The notes below the pieces were generated by a model that did no database searches, was not told the DNA's origin, and saw nothing but the letters and a program-made list of their open reading frames with translations. Shown here piece after piece: positions 14,811 to 22,296 of a stretch of DNA of 30,104 nucleotides. Location: contig CAXTZG010000047.1 of the NCBI GenBank assembly GCA_964248625.1, positions 1-30,104 on the forward strand. Reading direction: 5' to 3'. Source of the stretch: Lichenicola sp964248625. Its GTDB lineage: Bacteria; Pseudomonadota; Alphaproteobacteria; Acetobacterales; Acetobacteraceae. The position numbers and the translations under genes were made by a program. Numbering within the stretch: position 1 is the stretch's first letter; every line of letters starts with the position of its first letter.

Positions 14811-16207
14811 CACGCGAGCTCGCGCACGTCGGTCAGGCGGCCGGTGACGGCGGCAGCCGCGGCCATCGCCGGCGACAGCAGATGCGTGCGCCCGCCCGGA
14901 CCCTGCCGTCCCTCGAAGTTGCGGTTGGAGGTCGAGGCGCAGCGCTCGCCGGGCGCCAGCTTGTCCGGGTTCCTGCCCAGGCACATGGAGCAGCCGGCCT
15001 CGCGCCATTCGAAGCCGGCCTCGAGGAAGATGCGGTCGAGGCCTTCCTGCTCGGCCTGCGCCTTCACCAGGCCCGAGCCCGGCACCACCATCGCGCGCAC
15101 GCCCGGCGCCACATGCCGGTTGCCGACGACGCGGGCAGCCGCCCGCATGTCCTCGATGCGGCCGTTGGTGCAGGAGCCGATGAACACCGCATCGACCGGC
15201 ACCTCGGACAGCTTTTGGCCGGCGGTGAGGCCCATATAGTCCAGCATGCGCTGCATCTGGAGACGGCGGGCCTCGTCGAGGACGCTGGCCGGATCGGGCA
15301 CGGTGCCGGTGATCGGCACGACGTCCTCGGGGCTGGTGCCCCAGGTGACCAGCGGCGCGATGTCGGCGGCGGCGAGCTCGACCACCGTGTCATATTGCGC
15401 GTCCGGATCGGAGACGAGGGTGCGCCAGTACGCCACGGCGGCGTCGAATGCCTCGCCCTTCGGCGCGAACGGACGGCCGCGGACATACTCGAAGGTGATG
15501 TCGTCGGGCGCGACCAACCCCGCGCGGGCGCCGGCCTCGATCGACATGTTGCAGATCGTCATGCGGCCGGCCATGTCGAGATCGCGGATCGCGGAGCCGG
15601 CGAACTCGATCACGTGCCCGGTGCCGCCGGCGGTGCCGATGCGGCCGATGATCGCCAGCATCACGTCCTTGGCGGTGACGCCGGGGGCGAGCGTGCCCTC
15701 GACCGAAACCCGCATGTTCCTCGCCGGCTTCTGCAGCAGCGTCTGGGTCGCCATCACGTGCTCGACCTCGGAGGTGCCGATGCCGAACGCCAGCGCGCCC
15801 AGGGCGCCATGCGTCGAGGTGTGGCTGTCGCCGCAGACGATGGTCTGGCCGGGCAGCGAGATGCCCTGCTCGGGTCCGATGATGTGCACGATGCCCTGGC
15901 TGCGCGACATCAGCGGGAAGTAGGGCACGCCGAACTCGGCGACGTTGCGCTCCAGCGTCTCGATCTGCAGCCGGCTTTCCGGCTCCTCGATCGGCAGCGA
16001 CCGGTCGCTGGTGGGGACGTTGTGATCCACCACCGCGATCGTCGCCTCCGGCCGGCGCAGCCGCCGTCCGGACAGGCGCAGCCCCTCGAAGGCCTGCGGG
16101 CTGGTCACCTCGTGCACCAGATGGCGGTCGATGTAGAGGATCGCCGTGCCGTCCTCGAAGCGATCCACGACGTGGGCGTCCCAGATCTTGTCGAACAAGG
16201 TCGGCAT
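14810..16207 (-). CDS. leuC: 3-isopropylmalate dehydratase large subunit
   Basis: A 465-residue aconitase-family enzyme that isomerises 2- to 3-isopropylmalate. The three [4Fe-4S] cysteines are visible: Cys346 in GSCTNGRIED, and Cys406 and Cys409 in CSMCLGRNPDKL. Other family blocks are CGDSHTSTHGALGALAFG and RNFEGRQGPGGRTHL. ATG 16207 with GGGGGAG upstream gives the usual N-terminus MPTLFDKIWDAHVV; longer in-frame starts read into the intergenic hairpins. It follows rplS after a 76-base spacer holding a double-hairpin element, so it may be part of, or attenuated from, the ribosomal-protein operon. Confidence 0.97.
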   Translation of the reverse strand: MPTLFDKIWDAHVVDRFEDGTAILYIDRHLVHEVTSPQAFEGLRLSGRRLRRPEATIAVVDHNVPTSDRSLPIEEPESRLQIETLERNVAEFGVPYFPLMSRSQGIVHIIGPEQGISLPGQTIVCGDSHTSTHGALGALAFGIGTSEVEHVMATQTLLQKPARNMRVSVEGTLAPGVTAKDVMLAIIGRIGTAGGTGHVIEFAGSAIRDLDMAGRMTICNMSIEAGARAGLVAPDDITFEYVRGRPFAPKGEAFDAAVAYWRTLVSDPDAQYDTVVELAAADIAPLVTWGTSPEDVVPITGTVPDPASVLDEARRLQMQRMLDYMGLTAGQKLSEVPVDAVFIGSCTNGRIEDMRAAARVVGNRHVAPGVRAMVVPGSGLVKAQAEQEGLDRIFLEAGFEWREAGCSMCLGRNPDKLAPGERCASTSNRNFEGRQGPGGRTHLLSPAMAAAAAVTGRLTDVRELA

Positions 16208-16232
16208 CGCACTCCCCCAATCAGTTGGGTGT

Positions 16233-16276
16233 CCAGAAGGCCGCCGCCCTCTGGCGGGTGCAGGGCAGAGCCCTGC
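16233..16276. repeat. Double-hairpin palindromic element between rplS and leuC
   Basis: Hairpin 1 has arms CCAGAAGG (16233-16240) and CCCTCTGG (16247-16254), one mismatch, 6-base loop. Hairpin 2 has perfect 7-bp arms GCAGGGC (16260-16266) / GCCCTGC (16270-16276), 3-base loop. The GC-rich two-stem form resembles dispersed intergenic palindromes of Acetobacteraceae-type genomes (from memory). Only one copy is visible in this window. Confidence 0.45.
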
Positions 16277-16283
16277 CTCCCTG

Positions 16284-16673
16284 TTACTCCGCGGCGGTCG
16301 CGGCAGGCGCGATCTCGCGCGCCTTTTCGGCGATGCGTGCCGACTTGCCGCGGCGCCCGCGCAGGTAATACAGCTTGGCGCGACGCACGTCGCCGCGGCG
16401 CACCACGAAGATCTCGGAGATGGTCGGCGCATAGAGCGGGAACACGCGCTCGACGCCTTCGCCGTAGGAGATCTTGCGGACGGTGAAGTTGCTGCCGAGC
16501 CCCTTGTTGGAGCGCGCGATCACGACGCCCTCGTAGGCCTGCACGCGCGAGCGCTCGCCCTCGACCACCTTCACCGACACGCGGACGGTGTCGCCGGGCG
16601 CAAATTTCGGCACCGGGCGCGCCTCGGTGAGCCGGACGATCTGCTCGGCCTCGTATTGCTGGATGATGTTCAT
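16284..16673 (-). CDS. rplS: 50S ribosomal protein L19
   Basis: A 129-residue ribosomal protein at the 30S-50S interface. The typical pattern is present: KFAPGDTVRVSVKVVEGERSR shown in part, QAYEGVVIARSNKGLGSNFTVRK in part, GEGVERVFPLY, and the basic end KLYYLRGRRGKSARI. It follows trmD by 23 bases and ends the conserved rpsP-rimM-trmD-rplS order. The last 15 residues are an Ala-rich tail. Confidence 0.97.
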   Translation of the reverse strand: MNIIQQYEAEQIVRLTEARPVPKFAPGDTVRVSVKVVEGERSRVQAYEGVVIARSNKGLGSNFTVRKISYGEGVERVFPLYAPTISEIFVVRRGDVRRAKLYYLRGRRGKSARIAEKAREIAPAATAAE

Positions 16674-16696
16674 GATCGGGGTCCTTCTCGGGAAGA

Positions 16697-17434
16697 TCAG
16701 TTACGGCCGCGCGGCTGGGCCGGCAAGCCTGGAGTGTGGCTGGAGCGGGCGGCGTGGACGGCCCAGAGGTCGGGCCGGCGCAGACGCGTCGCCTCCTCGG
16801 ATTGGGCGTTCCGCCAGGCGGTGATGGCGGCGTGGTGGCCGGACAGCAGGACGGGCGGCACCGCGCGTCCCTGCCAGTCGGCCGGCCTGGTGTAGTGCGG
16901 ATATTCAAGCAGCCCGTCCGAGAAGCTTTCCTCGGTGGCGCTGTGTTCGGAGCCCATCACGCCGGGCAGCAGCCGGACGCAGCCGTCGAGCAGCACCAGG
17001 GCTGCCGTTTCGCCGCCCGACAGCACGTAGTCGCCGATGCTGAGCTGCTCGACCTGGCGGGCTTCCAGCACCCGCTCGTCCACGCCCTCGTAGCGGCCGC
17101 ACAACAGCACGACGCCCGGCCCGCCTGCGAACCGGCGCATGTCGGACTGCTCGAGCCGCCGGCCACGCGGGGTGAGATACACCAGCGGCAGCCCGTCCGC
17201 GTCGGTGACGCCCGCGATGGCCGCGTCGACCACGTCAGGCCGCATCACCAGGCCGGCACCCCCGCCGAACGGGGTGTCGTCGACGGCGCGGTGCCGTCCC
17301 AGACCATGCGCGCGCAGATCATGCGTCCGCAGCGACCAGAGCCCGTCCTGCAGCGCCCGCCCGGCGAGCGATCCGCCCAGCGGGCCCGGGAACATCTCCG
17401 GGAACAGCGTCAGCGCCACCGCCTGCCAGCTCAT
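16697..17434 (-). CDS. trmD: tRNA (guanine-N1)-methyltransferase TrmD
   Basis: A 245-residue SPOUT-class enzyme that methylates G37 next to the anticodon, preventing +1 frameshifting; tRNA-Pro(GGG), also encoded in this window, is a classic substrate. The knot motifs are clear: LLCGRYEGVDERV, SIGDYVLSGGETAALV and YPHYTRPADWQG. FGGGAGLVMRPD near the N-terminus is also typical. Its ATG overlaps the rimM stop by 4 bases (17431-17434). Confidence 0.97.
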   Translation of the reverse strand: MSWQAVALTLFPEMFPGPLGGSLAGRALQDGLWSLRTHDLRAHGLGRHRAVDDTPFGGGAGLVMRPDVVDAAIAGVTDADGLPLVYLTPRGRRLEQSDMRRFAGGPGVVLLCGRYEGVDERVLEARQVEQLSIGDYVLSGGETAALVLLDGCVRLLPGVMGSEHSATEESFSDGLLEYPHYTRPADWQGRAVPPVLLSGHHAAITAWRNAQSEEATRLRRPDLWAVHAARSSHTPGLPAQPRGRN

Positions 17435-18003
17435 GGCGACGCACCGTTGCCGGCGGGCGCTGCGAGCGAGGCGTCGTCCGGCACCTCGATCTCGTCTGGC
17501 ATCACCACCACCACGCGGCCGCGCGCGACATCGACCTCCGGCACGCAGGCCCGGGTGAAGGGCAGCATGACGCTGCGTCCGTCCTCCCCGGCGCCATGGC
17601 CGATCTCCAGGCTCGGGCCGGCGCCATAGTCATGCACCGCGAGCACGCGGCCGGCCGGCCGTTCGCCGTCCGGGCCGTGCTCGATCACCGTCAGCCCGAT
17701 CAGGTCGGACAGATAGAACTCGTCCTCGTCCGGGTCGGGCAGGCGCTCGCGCGCGACATAGAGCCGACGGTTGACCAGGGTGGCGGCCTGGTCGCGATCG
17801 GTCATCACCCGGCCGGACGCGTCGGTCAGCTCGGCGATGCCAGCGCCGCGCCAGCGCAGGGTCCAGCTGGCGCCGTGATCGTCGGACAGCACGCCGTAGG
17901 CGGCGAGGTCGGCCGGCACCGCGGCGTAGCTGTGCACGTGCAGCAGCCCCCGCACGCCATGCGGCCGGCCTATCACGCCCATCAGGATGCGTCCGTCGCT
18001 CAT
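17431..18003 (-). CDS. rimM: Ribosome maturation factor RimM
   Basis: A 190-residue 30S maturation factor that binds S19 and assists 16S rRNA 3' domain processing. The N-terminal RimM barrel shows ILMGVIGRPHGVRGLLHVHSY in part, and a C-terminal PRC-barrel has DEFYLSDLIGLTVIE and VMLPFTRACVPEVDVA. ATG 18003 is chosen because family similarity starts there; an in-frame start at 18072 would add a Pro/Gln-rich leader reaching into rpsP. It is 28 bases downstream of rpsP and translationally coupled to trmD. Confidence 0.95.
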   Translation of the reverse strand: MSDGRILMGVIGRPHGVRGLLHVHSYAAVPADLAAYGVLSDDHGASWTLRWRGAGIAELTDASGRVMTDRDQAATLVNRRLYVARERLPDPDEDEFYLSDLIGLTVIEHGPDGERPAGRVLAVHDYGAGPSLEIGHGAGEDGRSVMLPFTRACVPEVDVARGRVVVVMPDEIEVPDDASLAAPAGNGASP

Positions 18004-18031
18004 CGCTGCCGGCCGGTGCTCCTGGCGTTGT

Positions 18032-18376
18032 TCAGACGGCGGAGGCTGCGGCGTTGGCGGCCGCGCGCTCAACCGCCTTCTTCTTCGGCGCCGACTGCTT
18101 GGGCTGCTCGTGATAGGCGGGCATCGCGGTCAGGCCGGCATGGCCGAGGAAGCGGGCGACGCGGTCGGTCGGCAGCGCGCCCTGGCTCATCCAGTGCAGG
18201 ATGCGCTCGCCCGCCAGATGCACGCGGTCGTCGTGCTCGGCCGGCAGCATCGGGTTGTAGCTGCCCACCTTCTCGATGAAGCGGCCGTCGCGGGGCGAGC
18301 GGCTGTCGGCGACCACGATGTGGTAGTAGGGACGCTTCTTGGCGCCGGCGCGGGCAAGGCGGATCTTCAGGCTCAT
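18032..18376 (-). CDS. rpsP: 30S ribosomal protein S16
   Basis: A 114-residue assembly protein of the 30S subunit. The invariant N-terminus MSLKIRLARAGAKKRPYYHI is followed by VADSRSPRDGRFIEKVGSYNP (partly shown) and HWMSQGALPTDRVARFL. The Lys/Ala-rich C-terminal tail (KKKAVERAAANAAASAV) is a common alphaproteobacterial extension. It is the second gene of the ffh-rpsP-rimM-trmD-rplS operon, 45 bases after ffh. Confidence 0.97.
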   Translation of the reverse strand: MSLKIRLARAGAKKRPYYHIVVADSRSPRDGRFIEKVGSYNPMLPAEHDDRVHLAGERILHWMSQGALPTDRVARFLGHAGLTAMPAYHEQPKQSAPKKKAVERAAANAAASAV

Positions 18377-18421
18377 CTCGAACTCTCCAGTCTTGATCTG
18401 TGAAATCGGTTTCGGCAGCGG

Positions 18422-19813
18422 CTAGTGCGGCCGCTGCGGCGGACCACCGGCCTGCCCCATCCCCTTGGGCATGAGCGCGGACAGGCCGTGGCGCATCAGT
18501 CCCTTGGCGCCCAGCTTGTTGATCCGCTTCATCATGGTCGACATGTCGTCGAACTGCTTGAGCAGGCGGTTGACCTCCTGCACGGTCGAGCCCGAGCCTG
18601 CGGCGATGCGCTTCTTGCGCGACGCCTTGATGATCTCCGGCATGCGCCGCTCGGCCTTGGTCATCGACGAGATGATCGCCCCGTGGCGCTTCAGGATCGA
18701 CGTGTCGATCTCCTTGTCGCCGAGCTGCTCCTTGACCTTGCCCATGCCGGGAAGCATGTCGAGGATACCGCCGATCGAGCCCATCTTGTCGATCTGGCGG
18801 ATCTGCGAGGCGTAGTCGTCGAGATCGAACTTGCCGCGCATCATCTTGCGCGCGAGCTTCTCGGTCTCCTCGGTGTCGAGCGTCTCCGACGCCTTTTCCA
18901 CCAGGCCCGCGAGATCGCCCAGGCCCAGGATACGACCGGCGACGCGCTCAGGATGGAATTCCTCCAGCGCGTCGAGCTTCTCGCCCGAGCCGGTCAGCTT
19001 GATCGGAGCGCCGGTGATGTGGCGCATCGACAGCGCCGCACCGCCGCGCGCGTCGCCATCCATCCGGGTCATGACGATGCCGGTGACGCCGACCGCCTCG
19101 TTGAAATGCTTGGCGGTGTTGACCGCGTCCTGCCCGGTCATCGCATCGACCACCAGCAGCGTCTCGGCCGGGCTGGTGACGGCGCGGATCTGCCGCACCT
19201 CCTCCATCAGCGCCTCGTCGATCGACAGCCGACCGGCGGTGTCGAGGATGACGACGTCGAAGCCCTCGCGACGGCCGGTCTCCATCGCGCGGCGCGCGAT
19301 CTCGACCGGCGTCTGGCCGGCGACGATCGGCAGCGACGCGACCCGTGCCTGCACCGCAAGCTGCTGCAGCTGCAGCTGGGCGGCCGGGCGCTGCGTGTCG
19401 AGGCTCGCCAGCAGCACGCGCCGCTTCTCGCGGGTCTGCAGGCGCAACGCGATCTTGCCCGAGGTGGTGGTCTTGCCCGATCCCTGCAGCCCGACCATCA
19501 GGATCGGGATCGGGGCGGCGGCATTCAGGTTCAGCGGCACCGCGCCGGCGCCGCCGAGCGCGTCGATCAGCGCGTCGTTGACGATCTTGGCCACCGCCTG
19601 GCCGGGCGAGATGCTGTCCAGCACCTCGTGGCCGACGGCGCGTTCGCGCACCTTGGTGGTGAAGTCCTTGACCACCGGCAGCGCCACGTCGGCATCCAGC
19701 ATCGCCAGCCGGACCTCGCGCATCGCCTCGACGACGTCGGCTTCCGACAGCGCGCCCCGCGTGCGCAGGCGGTCGAATACGCCGGTGAGCTTGCCTGACA
19801 GCGCATCGAACAC
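18422..19813 (-). CDS. ffh: Signal recognition particle GTPase Ffh
   Basis: A 463-residue SRP54 protein that, with 4.5S RNA, targets nascent inner-membrane proteins to FtsY. N domain residues 1-95; G domain with G1 GLQGSGKTTT (108-117), DTAGRLSIDE, TRMDGDARGG and the SRP insertion; M domain at the C-terminus ending in a Met/Gly-rich stretch. GTG 19813 is chosen because it yields the canonical MFDALSGKLTGVFDRLR; upstream in-frame ATG would add 22 non-family residues. A well-formed promoter (19885-19913) lies just upstream. It is the first gene of the ffh-rpsP-rimM-trmD-rplS block. Confidence 0.97.
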   Translation of the reverse strand: MFDALSGKLTGVFDRLRTRGALSEADVVEAMREVRLAMLDADVALPVVKDFTTKVRERAVGHEVLDSISPGQAVAKIVNDALIDALGGAGAVPLNLNAAAPIPILMVGLQGSGKTTTSGKIALRLQTREKRRVLLASLDTQRPAAQLQLQQLAVQARVASLPIVAGQTPVEIARRAMETGRREGFDVVILDTAGRLSIDEALMEEVRQIRAVTSPAETLLVVDAMTGQDAVNTAKHFNEAVGVTGIVMTRMDGDARGGAALSMRHITGAPIKLTGSGEKLDALEEFHPERVAGRILGLGDLAGLVEKASETLDTEETEKLARKMMRGKFDLDDYASQIRQIDKMGSIGGILDMLPGMGKVKEQLGDKEIDTSILKRHGAIISSMTKAERRMPEIIKASRKKRIAAGSGSTVQEVNRLLKQFDDMSTMMKRINKLGAKGLMRHGLSALMPKGMGQAGGPPQRPH

Positions 19814-19884
19814 GATGGAACCACCCCAAACGAGCAGGCGCCGCTGCGCGAGCCTTCGCGGAGCGGCGTGTCTGATCACGGCGG

Positions 19885-19913
19885 TGCCTAGACAAGCCGG
19901 CCCCCCCTGTCAA
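19885..19913 (-). promoter_or_regulatory. Promoter of the ffh-rpsP-rimM-trmD-rplS operon
   Basis: Minus-strand consensus TTGACA (19908-19913), 17-base spacer containing a run of seven G, and -10-like TAGGCA (19885-19890). A start near 19878 leaves a leader of about 65 bases before the ffh GTG. It lies in the 179-base ffh/kup divergent spacer. Confidence 0.6.
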
Positions 19914-19992
19914 TCACCGCGCAGGACGGGCAGCCCCTCGCGCCGGTCCGGCTTCCGGAGGATGATCGGCACTCCACCACGGCGAGTTCCTC

Positions 19993-21936
19993 ATGCAGCC
20001 TCAACCCGGCCCGCTCGCCAAGCGGCCCGCTCTGCCCGTCTCGATGCTGGCGGCACTCGGGATCGTCTATGGCGACCTGGGCACCAGCCCGCTCTACACC
20101 ATGCAGACGGTGCTGGAGACGACCGGGGGACGGCTGAGCACGTCGTCGGTGCTGGGCGTGCTGTCGCTGATCGTCTGGGCGCTGATCATCGTGGTGGCGA
20201 TCAAGTACTGCCTGTTCGTGATGCGGGCCGACAATCGCGGCGAGGGCGGCATCCTGGCGCTCACGGCGCTCGTCACCGGCAGCCAGCCGGAGGGCGAGGA
20301 GCATCCCGACGCGAGCGCGGTGCACGGCCCGCGCCGCCGCACCGCCCTGCTGCTGACGCTCGGGCTGTTCGGCGGCGCGCTGCTCTACGGCGACGGCATC
20401 CTGACGCCGTCGATCTCTGTGCTGAGCGCCATCGAGGGCGTCAAGGTCGCCACCCCGGACCTCGGCGGGGTGGTGCTGCCGGTGGCGGCTGCCATCCTGG
20501 TGGCGCTGTTCGCGCTGCAGGCCGTCGGCACCGAGCGCATCGGCCGGCTGTTCGGACCCGTCATGCTGCTCTGGTTCGTGGTGATCGGCGGGCTCGGGGC
20601 GGTGTCGCTCGCGCGCCATCCCGAGGTGCTGTGGGCGATCGACCCGCGCCACGGCATCCGCTTCCTGGGCTCGCACCACTGGCACAGCCTTGCCGTGCTG
20701 GGCGGCGTGTTCCTGGCCCTGACCGGCGCGGAGGCGCTCTATGCCGACATGGGCCATATCGGCCGCCTGCCGATCCAGCTGTCGTGGTACGTGGTGGTGC
20801 TGCCGGCGCTGCTGCTCTGCTATGCCGGCCAGTCCGCCAGCCTGATCGGGCTGAGCCGCCTGCCCGACAACCCGTTCTACGGCATCATCCCGGCCCCGAT
20901 CTTCGCCTACGCGATCTGGCCCGTCGTGCTGCTCGCCACCTGCGCCACCGTGATCGCCAGCCAGGCGATCATCACCGGGGTGTTCTCGCTGACCCGGCAG
21001 GCGGTGCAGCTGGGCTGGTTTCCCGGCCTCAACATCCGCCAGACCTCCGACCGGGAATACGGGCAGATCTACGTGCCGGTGGTGAACTGGACGATGATGC
21101 TGCTGACGCTGGCGTTGACCATCGGCTTCGGCAGCTCGGCGCGGCTCGCCGGCGCCTACGGGATGGCGGTCTCGACCACCATGCTGCTGACCACGGCGCT
21201 GCTGTTCTCCTTCCTGCGCCACGTCGCGCGCTGGCCGCTCATGGCCGCGGTGCCGGTGGCGGCGTTCTTTCTGACCGTCGACGTGGGCTTCTTTGCCGCC
21301 AACCTGCTCAAGATCGCCGATGGCGGCTTCATTCCGCTGCTGGCGGGCGGGCTGGTGTTCGTCATGATGAGCACCTGGCGACGCGGCATCGCAGCGCTTC
21401 GGGACGCGGCGGCGACGAAGGTGCTGGCGCCGAAGCAGTTCCTGCAGCGCCTGGCCGACGGCCAGATCCCGCGCGTGCCGGGTGCGGTGGTGTTCCTGAC
21501 CCGCCTGCGCGATCCGATCCCGCCCTTGATGACGTCGCATGTCGAGCAGTTCGGCGCCCTGCAGCGCCATGTCGTGACGCTGACCGTCGAGTTCGAGCCG
21601 GTGCCCAGGGTGGCCGACCACGAGCGCGTCAGCGTGCGCCAGCACGAGGGCGAGGTGTGGCACGTGATCGCCCGCTACGGCTTCGTGGAGATCCCGGCCT
21701 TGCCCGCCGCCCTGGCGGCGGCGAGCGTGCATGGCTGCGTGGTCGTGCCGGACGAGGCGATCTTTGTCGGCGGCCGCGACGAGGTGGTGCGCGGCCCGCG
21801 CGGCAGCCATCCGCGGCTGTCAGGCTGGCGCCGGATGCTGTTCGGCGTCATGTATCGCAACGCGGTCCACCTGGTGGACCGCTTCGACCTGCCGTCCGAC
21901 CGCTACGTGCAGACCGGACGACAGATCGCGCTCTGA
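19993..21936 (+). CDS. kup: Low-affinity potassium transporter Kup
   Basis: A 647-residue KUP/HAK/KT family K+/H+ symporter of the inner membrane. The N-terminal signature ALGIVYGDLGTSPLYT (21-36) is complete, followed by about 12 hydrophobic helices and a cytoplasmic C-terminal domain (about 480-647) with PRVPGAVVFLTRL near its start. Other family blocks include GIILTPSISVLSAIEG-like DGILTPSISVLSAIEG and GAEALYADMGHIGRLPIQ. Alphaproteobacteria often carry several kup copies. ATG 19993 is the first start in frame; its ribosome-binding site is weak. It is divergent from ffh. Confidence 0.96.
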   Translation: MQPQPGPLAKRPALPVSMLAALGIVYGDLGTSPLYTMQTVLETTGGRLSTSSVLGVLSLIVWALIIVVAIKYCLFVMRADNRGEGGILALTALVTGSQPEGEEHPDASAVHGPRRRTALLLTLGLFGGALLYGDGILTPSISVLSAIEGVKVATPDLGGVVLPVAAAILVALFALQAVGTERIGRLFGPVMLLWFVVIGGLGAVSLARHPEVLWAIDPRHGIRFLGSHHWHSLAVLGGVFLALTGAEALYADMGHIGRLPIQLSWYVVVLPALLLCYAGQSASLIGLSRLPDNPFYGIIPAPIFAYAIWPVVLLATCATVIASQAIITGVFSLTRQAVQLGWFPGLNIRQTSDREYGQIYVPVVNWTMMLLTLALTIGFGSSARLAGAYGMAVSTTMLLTTALLFSFLRHVARWPLMAAVPVAAFFLTVDVGFFAANLLKIADGGFIPLLAGGLVFVMMSTWRRGIAALRDAAATKVLAPKQFLQRLADGQIPRVPGAVVFLTRLRDPIPPLMTSHVEQFGALQRHVVTLTVEFEPVPRVADHERVSVRQHEGEVWHVIARYGFVEIPALPAALAAASVHGCVVVPDEAIFVGGRDEVVRGPRGSHPRLSGWRRMLFGVMYRNAVHLVDRFDLPSDRYVQTGRQIAL

Positions 21937-22062
21937 CCGGACCGCCGGCAGCCCCAGCGCAGGGCCGTCCCCCCGGGGTGGCGGTCGCAGCGGGCTGACG
22001 GCGGCGCGTTGGTGCGATAGCCTGTCCGCCAGACCATCGTCGGCAGACGAGAAAGGAACATC

Positions 22063-22239
22063 ATGGCCTACAAGGTGAACTACAACTTCCAGAAGGCCGA
22101 ACGCGACCGCGCCAAGGCCGCCAAGAAGGAAGCCAAGCTGCGCGAGAAGCAGTCGGGCCGGACCGGGTCCGACGCGGAAGGCCAGGAGCCGGCGGAAGCG
22201 GGCACGGAGACGGCCGAGCAGCCAGCGGCTCAGGACTGA
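22063..22239 (+). CDS. Small charged protein of unknown function (58 aa)
   Basis: A short gene with a good ribosome-binding site (AAAGGA about 7 bases before ATG 22063). The product has two halves: residues 1-33 are basic and probably helical (MAYKVNYNFQKAERDRAKAA then KKEAKLREKQ), and residues 34-58 are acidic and Gly/Ala/Pro-rich, ending QPAAQD. No Cys, Trp, signal peptide or membrane segment. I recall similar MAYKVNYNFQ-type small hypothetical proteins in other alphaproteobacteria, which argues that it is real; no function is known to me. It lies 126 bases after kup and is convergent with der. Its polyampholyte character could suit RNA or ribosome binding, which is speculation. Confidence 0.8.
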   Translation: MAYKVNYNFQKAERDRAKAAKKEAKLREKQSGRTGSDAEGQEPAEAGTETAEQPAAQD

Positions 22240-22247
22240 TCCGAGAA

Positions 22248-22279
22248 CGGGACGGGACGGCCGGCAACAGCCCGTCCCG
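22248..22279. terminator. Hairpin between the small protein gene and der
   Basis: Perfect 9-bp inverted repeat CGGGACGGG (22248-22256) / CCCGTCCCG (22271-22279) with a 14-base loop in the 57-base space between two convergent stops. It is a plausible bidirectional terminator, though there is no T-tract. Confidence 0.45.
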
Positions 22280-22296
22280 ATCCGTCAAACGCCGGC

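Noticed and set aside
19888..21810. A 640-codon minus-strand open frame opposite kup
   Set aside because: Composition (His/Gln/Arg-rich) and lack of any family pattern mark it as the antisense shadow of kup.
21940..21986. GACCGCC/GGCGGTC inverted repeat after kup as a terminator
   Set aside because: The loop is 33 bases and there is no T-tract; such 7-bp repeats are frequent by chance at this GC content.
18831..21998. A 1055-codon plus-strand open frame crossing ffh and kup
   Set aside because: It is antisense to ffh and out of frame with kup, both of which carry intact family motifs; its translation is Arg/Ala/Pro-rich low complexity, as expected from high-GC shadow frames.
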